From Ixodes scapularis (lineage: Eukaryota; Arthropoda; Arachnida; Ixodida; Ixodidae), in assembly GCF_016920785.2 (NCBI RefSeq), contig NW_024609836.1:64459930-64523929 (forward strand): a stretch of 64,000 nucleotides of DNA, given 5' to 3'. The translations under genes were made by a program, and so were the position numbers. A model generated the notes under the pieces. The model was not told the DNA's origin and searched no databases. It saw only the letters and a list, made by a program, of their open reading frames with translations. Shown piece after piece: positions 19,189 to 30,658 of this stretch (within the stretch, counting starts at the first letter, position 1; the number at the start of each line of letters is the position of its first letter).

Positions 19189-19485
19189 GACGCTAACGTG
19201 TTACAGTTTTGGGAAGAGAGAAGGGAACGCCATCCAGAACTCTACCCATTGGCGCAAGTAGCCCTTGGAGTGCCTGCGACCCAGGTCAGCGTAGAGCGAG
19301 CTTTTTCGTCACTGAAGTTCATTCTATCGTCTCAAAAGTGCCGTCTTTCCCCGGATATGCATTCTTTGCTCAGCTGCCTGACATTGAACTGCGCTTTCAC
19401 CCACATCCCACGGTGCCGCAGCACTAGCTCGTTCGTTCCACACCGTAATGTGAGCCTTTGCTTTCTCTATGTCTCAATTTTATAA
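19189..19485 (+). pseudogene. hAT transposase C-terminal dimerisation fragment, block A
   Basis: Frame DANVLQFWEERRERHPELYP, then LAQVALGVPATQVSVERAFS, then a segment ending RLSPDMHSLLSCLTLN. The pattern L-A-x-x-x-L-x-x-P-A-T-x-x-x-x-E-R-x-F-S plus a downstream Leu-rich segment ending in LN is the hAT C-terminal dimerisation domain. The rest of the transposase (DDE catalytic part) is missing or decayed upstream. Residues after about 19430 run into non-coding sequence. Confidence 0.75.
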
Positions 19486-19540
19486 AATATGCATAGTTTA
19501 TCTTTTGCTGTAGTCATTTGTTTACGTAGCATATGAGTAC

Positions 19541-19660
19541 GAACCGGTTCAAACCGGTTTGAACCTTTATTCTTTCACTCCGGAGTTGAACCGGAGCTGA
19601 ACCGTTTTCTCTGAACCGGAACGAAAACCGGAACAAAAAACATTTCGGTTCGACACCCTG
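19541..19660. mobile_element. hAT-like element X, right end, block A
   Basis: Iterated gaaccggttcaaaccggttt and ccggaa words ending ttcggttcgacaccctg, the inverse of the left-type ends at 3364, 27541 and 47294. Lies directly downstream of the transposase tail, as expected for its 3' end. Confidence 0.65.
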
Positions 19661-19675
19661 GTTTCAATGTAGTCG

Positions 19676-19770
19676 ACGATCGATAGCACTATCGATAGCT
19701 TTTCACTATACAAAGTTATATTTGGCTTCCACTATCGATAGTATCCATACCACTGTCGATAGTTTGCATC
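19676..19770. mobile_element. CTATCGATAG iteron cluster, right, block A
   Basis: Inverted partner of 17985-18115, finishing in tttgcatcactagtg, which reads cactagtgatgcaaa outward as a hAT-like terminus. Equivalent clusters are at 36256-36355 (B) and 60470-60570 (C). Confidence 0.5.
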
Positions 19771-19785
19771 ACTAGTGTATCTGTT

Positions 19786-19920
19786 CGTTGGTGCGCGCAT
19801 GACGCTCCACGTGCATCTGCGTGTTCGCGTGTATGTATGTACGTGCGCATGCACGCGTCTGTGAGCGTGTGTGTCCACGCGTGACCATGCGTGTCTGTGC
19901 ACGGATGCGCGTGTGTGTAC
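19786..19920. repeat. alternating purine-pyrimidine tract, block A
   Basis: About 130 bp dominated by gtgcgcgcatg, gtgcatctgcgtg and gcgcgtgtgtgtac words, i.e. TG/CG/CA alternation that favours Z-DNA. Present at 36362-36500 and 60585-60715. The ORFs rich in RTHTRV are artefacts of it. Confidence 0.7.
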
Positions 19921-19951
19921 TTTCGTTGTGTTCAGCTGTCGTAGATAAAGA

Positions 19952-20463
19952 CACTGGATCCTGGGAAAAATGCGCCAAGCTCTCCTCAATGTCGCTATTT
20001 CGGTTCATGGAATGAGCAGTTTTTCATTGACCTCACCATTCTTGGTGATCCGATTTAAATTCGCTGGTGACGGGCAGCTTTGTAGAGAAGTTTCAATGCC
20101 TTCAAGCGGTGGTTGGAGACATTAAAAAAACATTTGTATTGAAAGACATAAAAAGAGCAATATAATTTTGAGATATCTGCAGAGATATGCCTTATAGATA
20201 ACTTGATTGCATACATAGTGCCAAAGACGCTTATCTTGGCGATGAGAGCTTTCAAGACGATGATGCTCAAAAGCGAACTTGGACCCGATCAGAACGACCC
20301 TTTCCAAGCTTCGCAGGTTTAAACGGACCCCGATGGCGATTGTTAAAGCAAAGAGAAACCAGTCAATCAGCTGGCGTGGTTTAGTTTTCTGTATGTTAGT
20401 ATTTGATTGTGTCCGACTATCTGCCAAGGAAGGTAAGGCCGCTATATTTCCCAGAATCTAATG
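19952..20463. mobile_element. 0.5-kb TIR element, block A
   Basis: Starts cactggatcctgggaaa and ends tttcccagaatctaatg, an imperfect inverted pair that is cleaner in B and C. Interior AT-rich, with overlapping minus-strand frames not clearly coding. Confidence 0.5.
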
Positions 20464-21235
20464 ACCTTAGTCTTAGATTCTGAGAGAAAGATTAAAATTG
20501 CTGTGCTGCTGTCCTCCGAAAAGAATATTGTAACGGGAACATACTGTAATAAACAACTGAGCCTAGCGAATTCACGTATTGTAAAGGCTCGTTCAACTTG
20601 GGTTGACATTCACGCGAAAACAGCCACCATTCTTCCAGGATAACACAATAGTATTACATGTAAAGAAGCTTGACAATCGCTGAAAACACTTTCTTTGTAT
20701 TCATAATTTTGCGTCATGCCGATGCAAATTATAATGAAAAAAATCATCAAAAATATACATGAAAGGGAGCAACGTCCGTCTAGCAGAGCGTAAAGAATCC
20801 TCGGAAGGTACAACGCAACAATGACTGTTTACACTGCACCTGGATGTGAACAAAGAAGATGATAAAAAAAAGTCAAAAACAAAGACGACGAGAAGGAAAA
20901 AACTCTACAGGACGAAGCTGTGCTTGGAACTGAAGCTTTATTAGTAAAAAAGCTTAAAGGAAAGCACATATGCAAAACAAATAACAGACACCAAAAATCA
21001 CCACCTACTCATCTATCAAGCACGACAGTATCATAAGCGCTGAGTATCCTCAAAACCACTTTTCATAATTGCTTGCAGAAGGCAAACCTCTTTATCTGAC
21101 AAAGCCACCGACGGAGCGCTGACACATAGATCCCACAAATGAAAATAAAAAATGCTTTTATAATTTCTTGTTGCTTTTCGCTGCGTCTGGCCAGGACATC
21201 AACTTTACGGAAATCCGGCACCCAATCGCATCTAC
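20464..21235. other. conserved intergenic, no gene recognised
   Basis: Shared with B 37044-37763 and C 61259-62028 with small indels. A short plus-strand frame at 20461-20643 (LDSERKIKIAVLLSSEKN) is kept as LDYERKIKIAVLLSSEKNII in B and C, but is too short to judge. Confidence 0.35.
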
Positions 21236-21693
21236 AAGGTGTCATAAAAAAAAATTACAGGTTTTTTTTTTGTTTTTTTTTTTACCACAAAAATAAACTA
21301 GGAATCACCGAACGCTCATTCTCCGCCCTAAGGTAGCGCTAGAGGCCACAACCAGATGTCAAAGTTTCAGCCCCACACAGTGCCTTATTCAAAAATTACT
21401 AATTATTTTCTGAAAATTTCAATAGAAAAATGGAGCCCATTTTTGCCCGTTTTCGGTTTCTGGTGCCATTGAGCCCATGCATGTATTCAAAAACTCCGTC
21501 GGGCGCCATTTTCCCATTGAAATTTTCAGAAAATCAGTTATAACTTTTCAATAAGGTGTCCGTTCGGGCTGAAACTCTGGCATCTGGTTGTTACCTCTAG
21601 GGCTACTTTTATGCGCAGAATGAGCGTTCGACAATGCCTAGTTTATTTTTGTGGTAAAAAAAAAAAAAAGTTTAATTTTTTTTTACACCCTGT
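21236..21693. mobile_element. 460-bp foldback element, block A
   Basis: Two arms of about 190-210 bp in opposite orientation. The left has taccacaaaaataaactagg and the right cctagtttatttttgtggta, with matching internal words such as gaacgctcattct and ttctgaaaatttcaat, around a centre near 21470. The outer boundary is ggtgtcataaaaa / tttttacaccctg. No ORF. Confidence 0.8.
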
Positions 21694-22403
21694 ACTGCAA
21701 TGTGTTGCTTAATATGCCCCAAAAGTGGCCCCCAGTGAATAGGAATGCTCTCTAAGCATGTTACTGAGACATCTCCCCGTCTGCCCCACTTAACACATAT
21801 TAGACGATATGGGGATTTCGTAAAAAAACGGGCGAAACACACGTCACACACCGTTCTCAGTCCGCTGTAGTACGGAAGCCTTTTTGGCGACTAGACCCGT
21901 CACCAACCCTAGAACACAATTGCCTCAATTTTTGAGGCACCGAGAACACTACTGATATGCCGACCCTCCCTCCTACTTCCTTCAGGTGATGAGAGACCCG
22001 ATATAGGTACAGAGCGATTACCATGCGTTTTCCGTCAATTTTCCCTTTAGCCTTCTCCACACTTTTGGCCTTCTTCAAAAAGGAACTTGCTACCTTCGTC
22101 AAAAGGCTAACTCGAAAACCCGACATCATTAGCCTCCCTCCCTGCTCCCGGAAACTGTCATCCGACATGTGAAAAAACAACTTCTTAAGAGCCGAAGAAA
22201 GACACGCGACAGCAATCCGTCCTTTCACAACTTTGGAATGTGAAGACCGTTAGTCCAGAATTGAGCAACTGGAACGACAGTGTAGTTGCTCTCTTACCTT
22301 ATTAAAAATGGAAACAGGTTGACGGGTGGTGTCATTTTAATACTTGTCATCACATCAGGTCCCGGTCCAAAGTAGTCAAATCAAATCTCAAGATGTCGCT
22401 GGG
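21694..22403. other. conserved intergenic with recurring minus-strand frame
   Basis: A 123-codon minus-strand frame (22228 to 21857, starting MKGRIAVACLSSALKK) also appears in C (63018 to 62647). In B it is interrupted by the TTAA-flanked insertion. Composition is ordinary and the opposite strand is also open in places, so coding is undecided. Not recognised. Confidence 0.3.
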
Positions 22404-22580
22404 AGAACTGTAAGTTTATAAAATGCATGGAGCACGAGGTCTATTCTGTTTAAAATGTTATAAGCTCCCCCCCCCGGCCCCTCCCCCTCCCGTCTTACGT
22501 CGGCCCTCGACCTATTCGGTGCGGGCCATCTGGGCCCCACCCACAAAAGAGTTTGGTACCACTGGTATAGTGGCTCAAGG
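22404..22580. mobile_element. hAT-like terminal fragment upstream of gene B
   Basis: The stretch from the C run to acaaaagagtttggtaccactgg reads outward on the minus strand as cagtggtaccaaactctttt, resembling hAT termini of the CAGTGGTTCCCAAA type. Copies precede gene C (41335-41470) and gene D (63235-63365). Confidence 0.35.
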
Positions 22581-22949
22581 AAAATTGCTTTCATTAGAAT
22601 TGTGTTTAACTTCCTCTCATTCTTGAGGCTTTCCATATGTTACACTTCAAAATCTTATACCACTGTTCAGAAAAGAATATAAAAAAAAGAATAATGGCCT
22701 CCCGGCAGCAGGGATAAAATTTCCGCAGCTTTTGACGCAAATATTTTTTGAACATCTCTCATAGACAGAGCGAAATTCAATTGTTCTTATTAGCTCGTTG
22801 TCCCGGACTTTGAGAACAATGCGTGTGACAGGCCGTGTCATTTTCTACAAAAAGAAATCGATAAAAAAAATGCTTTCTTTACACCGGTGAAGCACTATAT
22901 AAACCCACTCCGAGATCTGTAACTACATCATCGACATCTACCGTCCAAG
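22581..22949 (+). promoter_or_regulatory. proximal promoter region, Kunitz gene B
   Basis: About 350 bp highly similar upstream of genes B, C and D, including gcgtgtgacaggccgtgtcat and a TATATAAA box at 22896-22903, about 50 nt before the ATG. Transcription probably starts around 22925-22930. Conservation across three copies argues that all three genes share regulation. Confidence 0.7.
22896..22903 (+). promoter_or_regulatory. TATA box, gene B
   Basis: TATATAAA in gcactatataaacccactcc, identical in genes C and D. Confidence 0.8.
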
Positions 22950-25900
22950 ATGAAGGCAACCTTTGCAGCCGTTTGCTTCCTAGCTACAGTGGTGTGCACT
23001 ATTGCGGTGCTGCCTGGTAAGTCTGTTACCGAAGTCGTTGCATTTTTACGACTCTCCAGCTCTAAGATATTTTGCTTAGGATCGCAATCTGCATCACAAT
23101 TGCCGAGCTCTTACATCGAGCTCTATTGCTTTGTACCGAATCAACGTAAACCAACGAAAAAATTTCGTATACCTGAGCCGCCAGATTTAGTTGCTTGGTC
23201 TTTCTGTGAGAACCGGATTCTTAAATGCAACGTAGCTTGGTCGGAAAGGAAGTGTTGGAAACAAAGTAAATTTTCAGGTTTATAATGCATATTCGAGGAT
23301 ACTAACTGCCATCGGCCCCAGTAACTGCTTCACTAGTTTGAAACATATGAAACACTGTTTATTTTATCATGAGGAAGAATGTAACCAATGCAAAAAACTG
23401 CTTTTATGCAGACTGACAACCCCTCGGTACCCCCAGAAGGCAAAAACTAACGCGAGACCAAAAAGGAATCACAAAAAGTTAATAATATTATATCTTAACA
23501 GCTGCGATTTTTGTTGATATTTTTTTTTGGGGGGGCGGGAGGGAGTGGGGGCGTTTTATTTTTTTTTTCAATGCCACCTAATTTTTTAAACGGTGTTCTC
23601 GTGAGCGCATTTAATGGAGAGATTTTACAAAATATAAAACTTGCAGTATTTTTTTTTATAAATGGTTCTATTAAAGGAAATTCAATCAGCGCTGTGTGAT
23701 AACATGGTAAAACACTCGTAAATCGTATTAGAATTTACGTAAAGGCAAAGATCCGAAAACAACAGAAACTGTTTGCCGGTCGAAAGTAGAGTGTTTTTTC
23801 CCTATTCGCAGACAAATTCATTTCCCCGTGCTCGACATAACCTATCAGGGCAGAGTTGATCTCAGGTCGAAACCATTTTTCGTTAGTGCGCCTTTCTTAA
23901 ATTGTTATATATAATGATTTTATTCATATTCAATATATCACCGAATTTCCGTGCAGAGAAAATCTGCAGAGCACCACACCCTGAGCCAGTCTGCGCCCCT
24001 GATGCCCCGATTAAATCAATATTCTACTTTAACGACCGCACCCACCAATGCGAGAAATACACTGGATGTGGAGGGGGTCTCAATGACTTTGAGTCCCTAC
24101 GTTCCTGCAAGGATGCCTGTCCTTACGGTAAGTTTTGCGCATATTCTTTTCTTTTTTTCCATTTAAGACGGGCCGCAGTCCACGCAGTTGTTTTGCTACG
24201 GAGGTTTGTGACGTGTCACGTATTAAACAAGTATTACGCTTACCTGTATCTTAGAACTGCCACTACACAGTCTGTTTTAAAGAAGCACTATTGTATCAGA
24301 TAACTAAGCGCAGTCTTGAAAATTATAATTGCTGTATTAGGCTGTACATTTCTTGCTATATCAGTATAGCACTACATCGTGAGCCTCCTTGTACACCCTG
24401 CAAAATTGCTGCGCGTCTACTTCCCCTTAAAACACTCAAAGAGCCAATCATTGCGATGTAGGAAATCAGGTCAGCGAATGATGAGGCGGAACATCTGTTC
24501 AGACCTAGAAATGAAGTCTCTGCTGTGACATTACGCAACGCATTGCATTCCTGCTTGCATTGCGTAATGCCACAGCGGAGACTTAAGATTTAGGTATTGA
24601 CGGAGGTTCCGCCTCATCATTCACTCAGCTGATCTTGTAGATCGCAGAGATATGCTCTTCGAGTGTTGTGCGGGTAAGTGGACGTTAAGGCATTTCTTAG
24701 AGTGTATAGTGGAGTAACATGGTTATAATATGAGAAAAGAAGGCGAAAATCGCAATCGTTAGAATGTGAAATATTTGAGCATATCATTAAAATATTATTG
24801 TGTATGGCATATGAAATAACGATTTTACCCTTGCTCACCATGAATATTGTTTGCCTAACGTCAAAGCTCTTCTTGCTACTACTCTTTAAGTGCACTTAAT
24901 GATAAATATGGCCAAATCAGACTTTGGTACCAAGCTGTGCATTCTGCAGGCTATAGGAAGCTTCTAATGACTAGCATCTCCTACTGGCATCTTAAAAAGA
25001 TAGATGGTAAGATTATTTCAAGGGTCGCTCTCATCGGTCCCCAAACAATCATGTCTAATTTGCGTTTCTTTAGTACAAATCAAGGAATAAAAAGAAAAAG
25101 AAAAACAGACGCGGTTTACGCTGAGTGACATTTGTATTCTCGCGCAGGTAAAAACAAGCCGAGGTCACCGAAGAACTCAAAGTCTGCTCGCCAATGATTC
25201 GGTAACTCTCACCAACCAATGTTGCGAGATAAACAAAACCCTATCCGTCATACGAGCAGCCTGTTATTCGTTTATTGTGCATTGCATCACGCAATCTAAC
25301 GGTCTTGTAGTGAATGTGTGCTGCGTGATCTTCACCAGCATTTACTCCTCTGTAAGAAGCCTGTTTGTATCCTAAAAAAATACTTGTGTAATGAATTGCT
25401 CGACCAAATTATTTTCTTTTCAATTACATATATGTTCCTGGTTGTATTAGACCAATTGACTGTATTATGTATATATTAACACAGGTATATATATATATAT
25501 ACGTGTGTGTTTTATTGTGTCCCACACAGCTGCTAAGGCTTTAGGAGGGTTACACTTGCGATGTGCGACTCAGTATCACACTTCTTTAAACATGCAAGGG
25601 TAGTGAAAAAAGTGCAGGTCAGGTTTAAAGCACTTTTCATAGCTGGTCTAGATCCGAGTCAACGGTGGAATAGAGTTTAGTTTAAAAGGGTAAACAGAAA
25701 CCCCAGACCGATTTTGTCGCTGGAGAAGATGAAGTGAGATTCTATTGCTTAAGACGGGAGAATCAATATCAGCGTTGAGCAGTTTATATTTAAAAAATAA
25801 CATGTCGCGAAGAGACGAAATAACAAGTGTCTCCCATTGACGTACGTATTCATAAAAAACTCTAGGTCCATTGTTGCGATCATTCATAATTCTTAGGATT

Positions 25901-27167
25901 CGTCGGTGTACGCACTCTAGCCTTGCCATTCGAATGAGTCCCAGGGTATTCCACACAGTACAGGAGAACTTCAACATTGAAAAAACTAACGACCCGAATA
26001 GGTGCAGTATGCAGGTGAAACTGCGGAATCTACGGGTAATGCGTGCAATTACGCCAATGATGTGTAATTAATAATTGGTGAATTTTGAAACATGGCAATT
26101 AAAATCGGGCTGTGAGTCAATCAAATCACTAAGGTCGCGTACCACAGAACATCTTCAATATTTGAGCCACGTAATTTTAACGAATGAACGACAGCATATT
26201 CCTTAAGGGAGAAAGATACAGCCTTAGCTTTGGAAGGGGCTTGAAAGGAGCAAGCTTGTACAACACCACAGCCGAATCGCATCAACATCGTTGTGAAACA
26301 GGTCACAGTCAGCAGGCTTGCTGATACTACGATAGAGTTTCACGTCATCAGCGAACTGTAGCGTTTTTAAATTACTGATACAATCTGCAAGACTGTTTAT
26401 AAAAATATTAAAAAGCAAATGTCCTAAGGATCGACCCTTGTGGTACTCCGAAATATATCACATAAGGATATGAGTTGTATCCTATGTTCAAAACGTCTGA
26501 ACCACAGTGCTTTTATATGAGATTTCTAAAACCCCGAACCCCTGCGTTATATTTAGTATGTAGCAAAATGTTTCCTAGGCGCTTCAAACTTTTACGCTCG
26601 TAAAGCTTGTATATTTAATTCTTCACATGCTAAGCACGACAAAATTTGGCCGCAGAAACCACTATTGTTGGTTGTCCGTGAATTGCGATAGCTGCCGTCA
26701 TGAGACTCGAGACATAGCTTACTGTGAATGCGACGACGTGAATTTTGAGTGAATATATTAATATGTTAATGGGCCAAGGCGCAATCATTAACATCAGTAC
26801 GACTGCAACGCGCCACTTGGGCATTCAGTGATTGTTTCGTATCTGTGTAATCGTGTATTTTTTGTGTCTGTGTAATCGTTTAATGTTCAAGTTGTTTCCC
26901 CAGCATTATTGCAGCTTTGTGTGTGATTCTTATACTGTTTCTCCGTAATCCTTTAATGTTCAAGTTGTTTGACCATCATCGTTGTTCATGTAAGAACTAG
27001 CTCAACTGAAACCGTTAATTACTTTGCTGCTTGGGCACAAATGTGAATCTGTGCGTGCTGCCGATGCGTACCGCCGGCGCTCTTAACATTGCACACGCGC
27101 TCAGATGAAACCAACGTGCTTAATTTGCTCTCTAATTTCAGGGAAACCGAAAGCGCGCCTTCGCTGA
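22950..27167 (+). CDS. Kunitz-domain secreted protein, gene B
   Basis: Exon 1 is 22950-23016: MKATFAAVCFLATVVCTIA then VLP, a clear signal peptide with hydrophobic core and likely cleavage after an Ala. Intron 1 is 23017-23956. The Kunitz exon is 23957-24127: EKICRAPHPEPVC... ending CKDACPYG, cysteine spacing 8-18-5-12-3, Ala-Pro after Cys2. Alternative 3' exons are 25148-25197 (tail GKNKPRSPKNSKSARQ, total 95 residues) and 27142-27167 (tail GKPKARLR, total 87 residues). All junctions obey GT/AG and stay in phase 1. Expected product: a small, disulfide-stabilised secreted protein. Family knowledge suggests modulation of host proteases, clotting or ion channels, but the unusual P1 argues against simple trypsin inhibition. 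Confidence 0.88.
23017..23956 (+). other. intron 1 of gene B
   Basis: GT..AG intron of 940 nt. It opens with a sequence that stays in frame after the signal peptide for about 90 codons, which conflicts with the strong donor and the Kunitz exon phase, so I treat it as intron. A G-rich stretch lies at 23529-23550. Confidence 0.7.
24430..24667. mobile_element. intronic foldback/MITE-like palindrome, copy B
   Basis: Second copy of the element described at 1255, in the same intron; inner arms pair (gcattacgcaac / ttgcattgcgtaatgcc). Confidence 0.65.
25148..25197 (+). other. candidate terminal exon 1 of gene B
   Basis: Acceptor gcgcag then GKNKPRSPKNSKSARQ and TGA at 25195. Only a few substitutions separate it from gene A's version. 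Confidence 0.6.
25487..25502. repeat. (TA)n microsatellite
   Basis: Short TA run followed by cgtgtgtgtt; shorter in gene C at about 44385. Confidence 0.8.
25648..26460 (-). pseudogene. LINE RT remnant, minus strand, gene B intron
   Basis: Minus-strand pieces LLFNIFINSLADCI and LQFADDVKLYRS (RT catalytic FADD box), then, after frameshifts, a C-terminal part with GLIRMARLECVHRRILRIM and VYPFKLNSIPPLTRI. A non-LTR retrotransposon truncated at its 5' end. The same insertion is at 44544-45400 in gene C but not in gene A. Confidence 0.7.
26461..27141 (+). other. distal intron of gene B, no exon recognised
   Basis: AT-rich. A word resembling gtttcgtatctgtgtaatcgt / ttaatgttcaagttgtttcc repeats twice around 26830-26970. 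It ends in the ctaatttcag acceptor. Confidence 0.4.
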
Positions 27168-27240
27168 CTCAGGAGAACATCTTTGAAATAGCGGCCGGAA
27201 GACCCGACAAGGTGTTAAAACCTAATAAAATAGCGCATTA
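27142..27240 (+). other. candidate terminal exon 2 of gene B with poly(A) signal
   Basis: GKPKARLR and TGA at 27165-27167, AATAAA at 27224-27229. The alternative ETESAPSLTQENIF frame is also open to TAA. Confidence 0.6.
27224..27229 (+). terminator. poly(A) signal AATAAA, gene B
   Basis: Same spacing as in genes A and C. Confidence 0.65.
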
Positions 27241-27540
27241 AACGAAAAGCGTTTTAGCCTTTGTTCTTTGCTTTCAGTTTCTATTGAAGACAGTCTCGTG
27301 ATTACAGTCATTGAATTTATATCTCGCTCTTTCTGTTCTGTTTTCGAAGCGCTCAATAAAATTTGTTGTTGTATCCGAAATCGTTAGCGTCTGTCAGATT
27401 TGACATTCTTTTCTTTGAAAAAAAGCTTCGAGCAAGATAGATCAAGCATACTGCTCCTGGAAACGTAATGAGATATTGGGGACATTTTCGAAACATCGCT
27501 TTAATTCTCGTGAGGGATGCCTTTTTTGAAGAGCTGATAC

Positions 27541-27690
27541 CAGGGTGTCGAACCAAAATATTTATCGGTTCGGTTCCGGTTCGGGTTCACGGCTTTCGGT
27601 TCGGTTCCGGTTCAGTTCCGGGGAGCAAAAAATAACGGTTCAAACCGGTTCGAACCGGTTCGAACCGGTTTGTACTGCTAAATTGAGAAT
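27541..27690. mobile_element. hAT-like element X, left-end type, block B
   Basis: Begins cagggtgtcgaacc and contains tandem ggttcggttccggttc and aaccggttcgaaccggtt. It joins the gene B flank about 100 bp earlier than in A and C, between two gctgata words, which suggests a small deletion. Confidence 0.6.
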
Positions 27691-28919
27691 ATATTGTCCG
27701 CGTTGTTCTGGCAATATACACTATTTACGCAGTGAAACGATTAACCATATAGTTTCTTTAATCGTCCGTGCAATTTACTTTTGTTTTAGGTACTAGAAAT
27801 ATAAAATTCAGTTATTTAATTTCGACGCAAAAGCAGAAGAAAATCGACATTAACATACATAACGCCGTGTTCATACGACTCAACATCCCTTTGTTTACCA
27901 GTAAGATATATTTTACCTGAATTAGAATGTTTAAGTACAAGAGTAAAGAGTTGAGTTGTTAGTGCAGACATGTAAATAGATCAGCTTCTAATTTAGAACT
28001 ATACTGTATTTTCCTGTCCTTTCTTCGTGTTTAAATAAAACTCTAAAGTTCAAGCTGATCTATTTACGCGGTATAAAATGTTGTCGTGAAGTGTGGTAGG
28101 TCGCCTAAAGCACCCGTGATTGGTACAACTTTGTGTCGCATTATTAAAAGTGAAATCGTGTCCTTGAACTAAGGAAATAATTACATCACATAAAATTATG
28201 AAATGAGCACCTCGTGGCCATATATATCATGAAATAATGTTTACGAAATACACTTCACAATATATATGTATATGATGACGACCCACCTGAGCTAAAAGCA
28301 ATGGAATTTTCGAAATGTAACGAAAGTTTTAGGATAATTCTTTTCAGTCTACTTTTTTACAGAAACACCGAGCAGCAATCCAGATGCCTGCTGTTCTAAC
28401 CAAACATTGTTTACACTCAGCACCGCATGCATGCGACTAATCATGCAGCAAGAAGTACTCGCAATCGTTCACTCTAATATACACGCACCTTCGCACTCAG
28501 ATCGAATCTGGCCCAAAATGGCGCTTGCCCAACTGAACATTTTCTTATACAGAATAAGCTGGTATAGCCTGGCCGTTGAGGTTTGTTCTTGACAAGATGC
28601 CGGACAATTTAATTTGTAAATGAGCATCGCCCTTGCTAATTGATGATTTTAACACGATAGCCTTAAGGAGCTCATGTCGCAGAAAAGCCGATGTCGGCGG
28701 CGTGACTGAAAATTCCTGATTAGTAGATAGGTTGATGACGTCAGAGCTACATACCCTCGCGCAAGAATTTTCAACAACTCACAATGCTTACGTGAAACGT
28801 GACATCACGCGTGGATTGAAGAGTGATTAAAACATGACGTGTAATGCGAATTAAAGATCGCCTTATGTTTCAAAGGATTTCACTTTTAGAAGTAATTCCT
28901 TTGCCTTGAAAAAAAAAAT

Positions 28920-29005
28920 AAAAAATTGTAGGCGGGATTCGAACCCACGACCCAGTGAGACGCTTTTTCACTAGGCCACGCGAGGCACGCTAGCGAGGAA
29001 AATGA
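28920..29005 (-). repeat. tRNA-derived SINE-like sequence
   Basis: On the minus strand tggcctagtg (A box) is followed at normal spacing by ggttcgaatccc (B box, perfect) and a T-rich tract. The acceptor arms do not pair, so it is not a functional tRNA. Confidence 0.6.
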
Positions 29006-30582
29006 GAATGCGATGCAAACGAGGCCCATCGACACTATCGCGTTCCACTTTTAAAGGCGAAGCTTAAGCGTCCTTCAAGATTCTTTTTTGTTAAGTAAAA
29101 CGAAGTTGTATTTCACGTTCTACTCGACATGGCAGCTACTTAATTGGGCACCTTCTGACGGTTTGCGTACGTACGTCATAGTTCCGCCGCGCGCCCCTGT
29201 TTACTTTGTTTTTGTCGAGCCCACAGACACATAAAAGTCATGTTCACCACATAAAAGAGGCAATAGCAGACTTCTATTTGTTTGAGAAGTTACATGTGTG
29301 AGGAACACATAGTTATTTAAATTAGCTTCAAAATCAGAAATGTATGTAAGGCCGTCCCATATCACTTACAACGTGCCTGTCGAGGATAAAAACGTCGGAA
29401 AAGATTGGCAGAACACCTTTCAAATAATTTGGGGGGCAGTGCTTTAGGTTGGTCGGCCCTCTATTTATGTTGTCAAAAATTCAGTTAGTAATTAAATATA
29501 TTTTATATTGATCAAGAAATTTTACTTTAAAAAGTTCACATAGCTGCTTGAGACCGACGCGGAAGGACGATACTCGAAACTACGCGAGCTGTGGAATCTG
29601 CTTAAAAGTGTTTTTCTGTTTGCTGATTGGCAGTGTGAAACATCGGTGGTACGCTAAAAAGTACTCTATGCTCACATGATGGATTGGAAGTCAAATACAC
29701 GAAATGTTCAAAAAGAGAGAGATAATTAATGTTATTTGTTTCAAATAATCCCTTCCAGAACGCCTTACCGCAAAAAAGAGATGTGTAAAGATGCACGCAA
29801 TAAAATTCGCGATTTTACATAAATAGCGCGAATGACAGACAAAGATTTTTAAAATCTCAGTATAAATTACATTTCATCAGCTTGCATGAGCTCGAAACTT
29901 CGCGAAATACTGCCTCCGGAGGCTAATGTTATGTTCGGTTTTACATGCACTTGTTCTGGGCCCCCACTTTACAGCACTATATGCTAGAATACTCATGCGC
30001 TCTAACATTTCTCTAGGCTGCCATATCTCATCGCGAGACTGCTATAAATACTGCACAACTTCATAATTAGGACATCCATTGCTAGTGTTGCGAACATCGC
30101 ATTTCACCAGAAAGCTGAACTATTTACTATTTAGCATGGTATGCACGTGACATCATCACAGTATAGGCTGGTGGTCATTCTGATTTATTCTTGCTGAGAA
30201 AATCGAATTTGACGGTGCAGAAGGCACGCTGCAAGAGGTTCAAGCTCAGTGAAAGCCAAGTATTTGAAAGGCACGTATTATTATTCTTAGTGCATCGTCG
30301 TGAGGAACGGCGCGAGCGTCTGGCACGACAAAAACGTGCTTTTTGGCAAGAGCGTTTTTGCAAACAAAGTAGTTTCCGGGGTCACGCCTTTTGGTCTGCG
30401 CCAAAGATGCAGGGAAAAGGAACCTTTACAACACAGTATGTTTTTAAAACTCCCCTCTCTCCCCCTCCCCCAAACACACACACACAGACGCACTTATTTA
30501 TACAGCGGTGCTGTTAAGGGCCAGTTTCCTCAGTGTCGTGTCCGTCAGCAAACAAATGATGACACTAAACTCTGGAAAGCTA

Positions 30583-30658
30583 CCGCCATCTATAAATGAC
30601 GACGGCAACCAGACAACCGGCTTGTTGTCTGATTGTTTCCGTCGTTCATAGAAGGCGG
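30583..30658. repeat. imperfect hairpin
   Basis: Left arm ccgccatctataaatgacga..cagacaa, right arm ttgtctgatt..cgttcatagaaggcgg, about 34 bp each with roughly 80 percent pairing. Confidence 0.6.

Noticed and set aside
22950..23285. 111-codon unspliced frame after the signal peptide (also at 41847)
   Set aside because: It reads through a strong GTAAGT donor whose phase fits the Kunitz exon. Gene D has an early stop in this frame.
28920..29005. Functional tRNA gene on the minus strand
   Set aside because: A and B boxes are good but the acceptor arms do not pair; treated as a tRNA-derived repeat.
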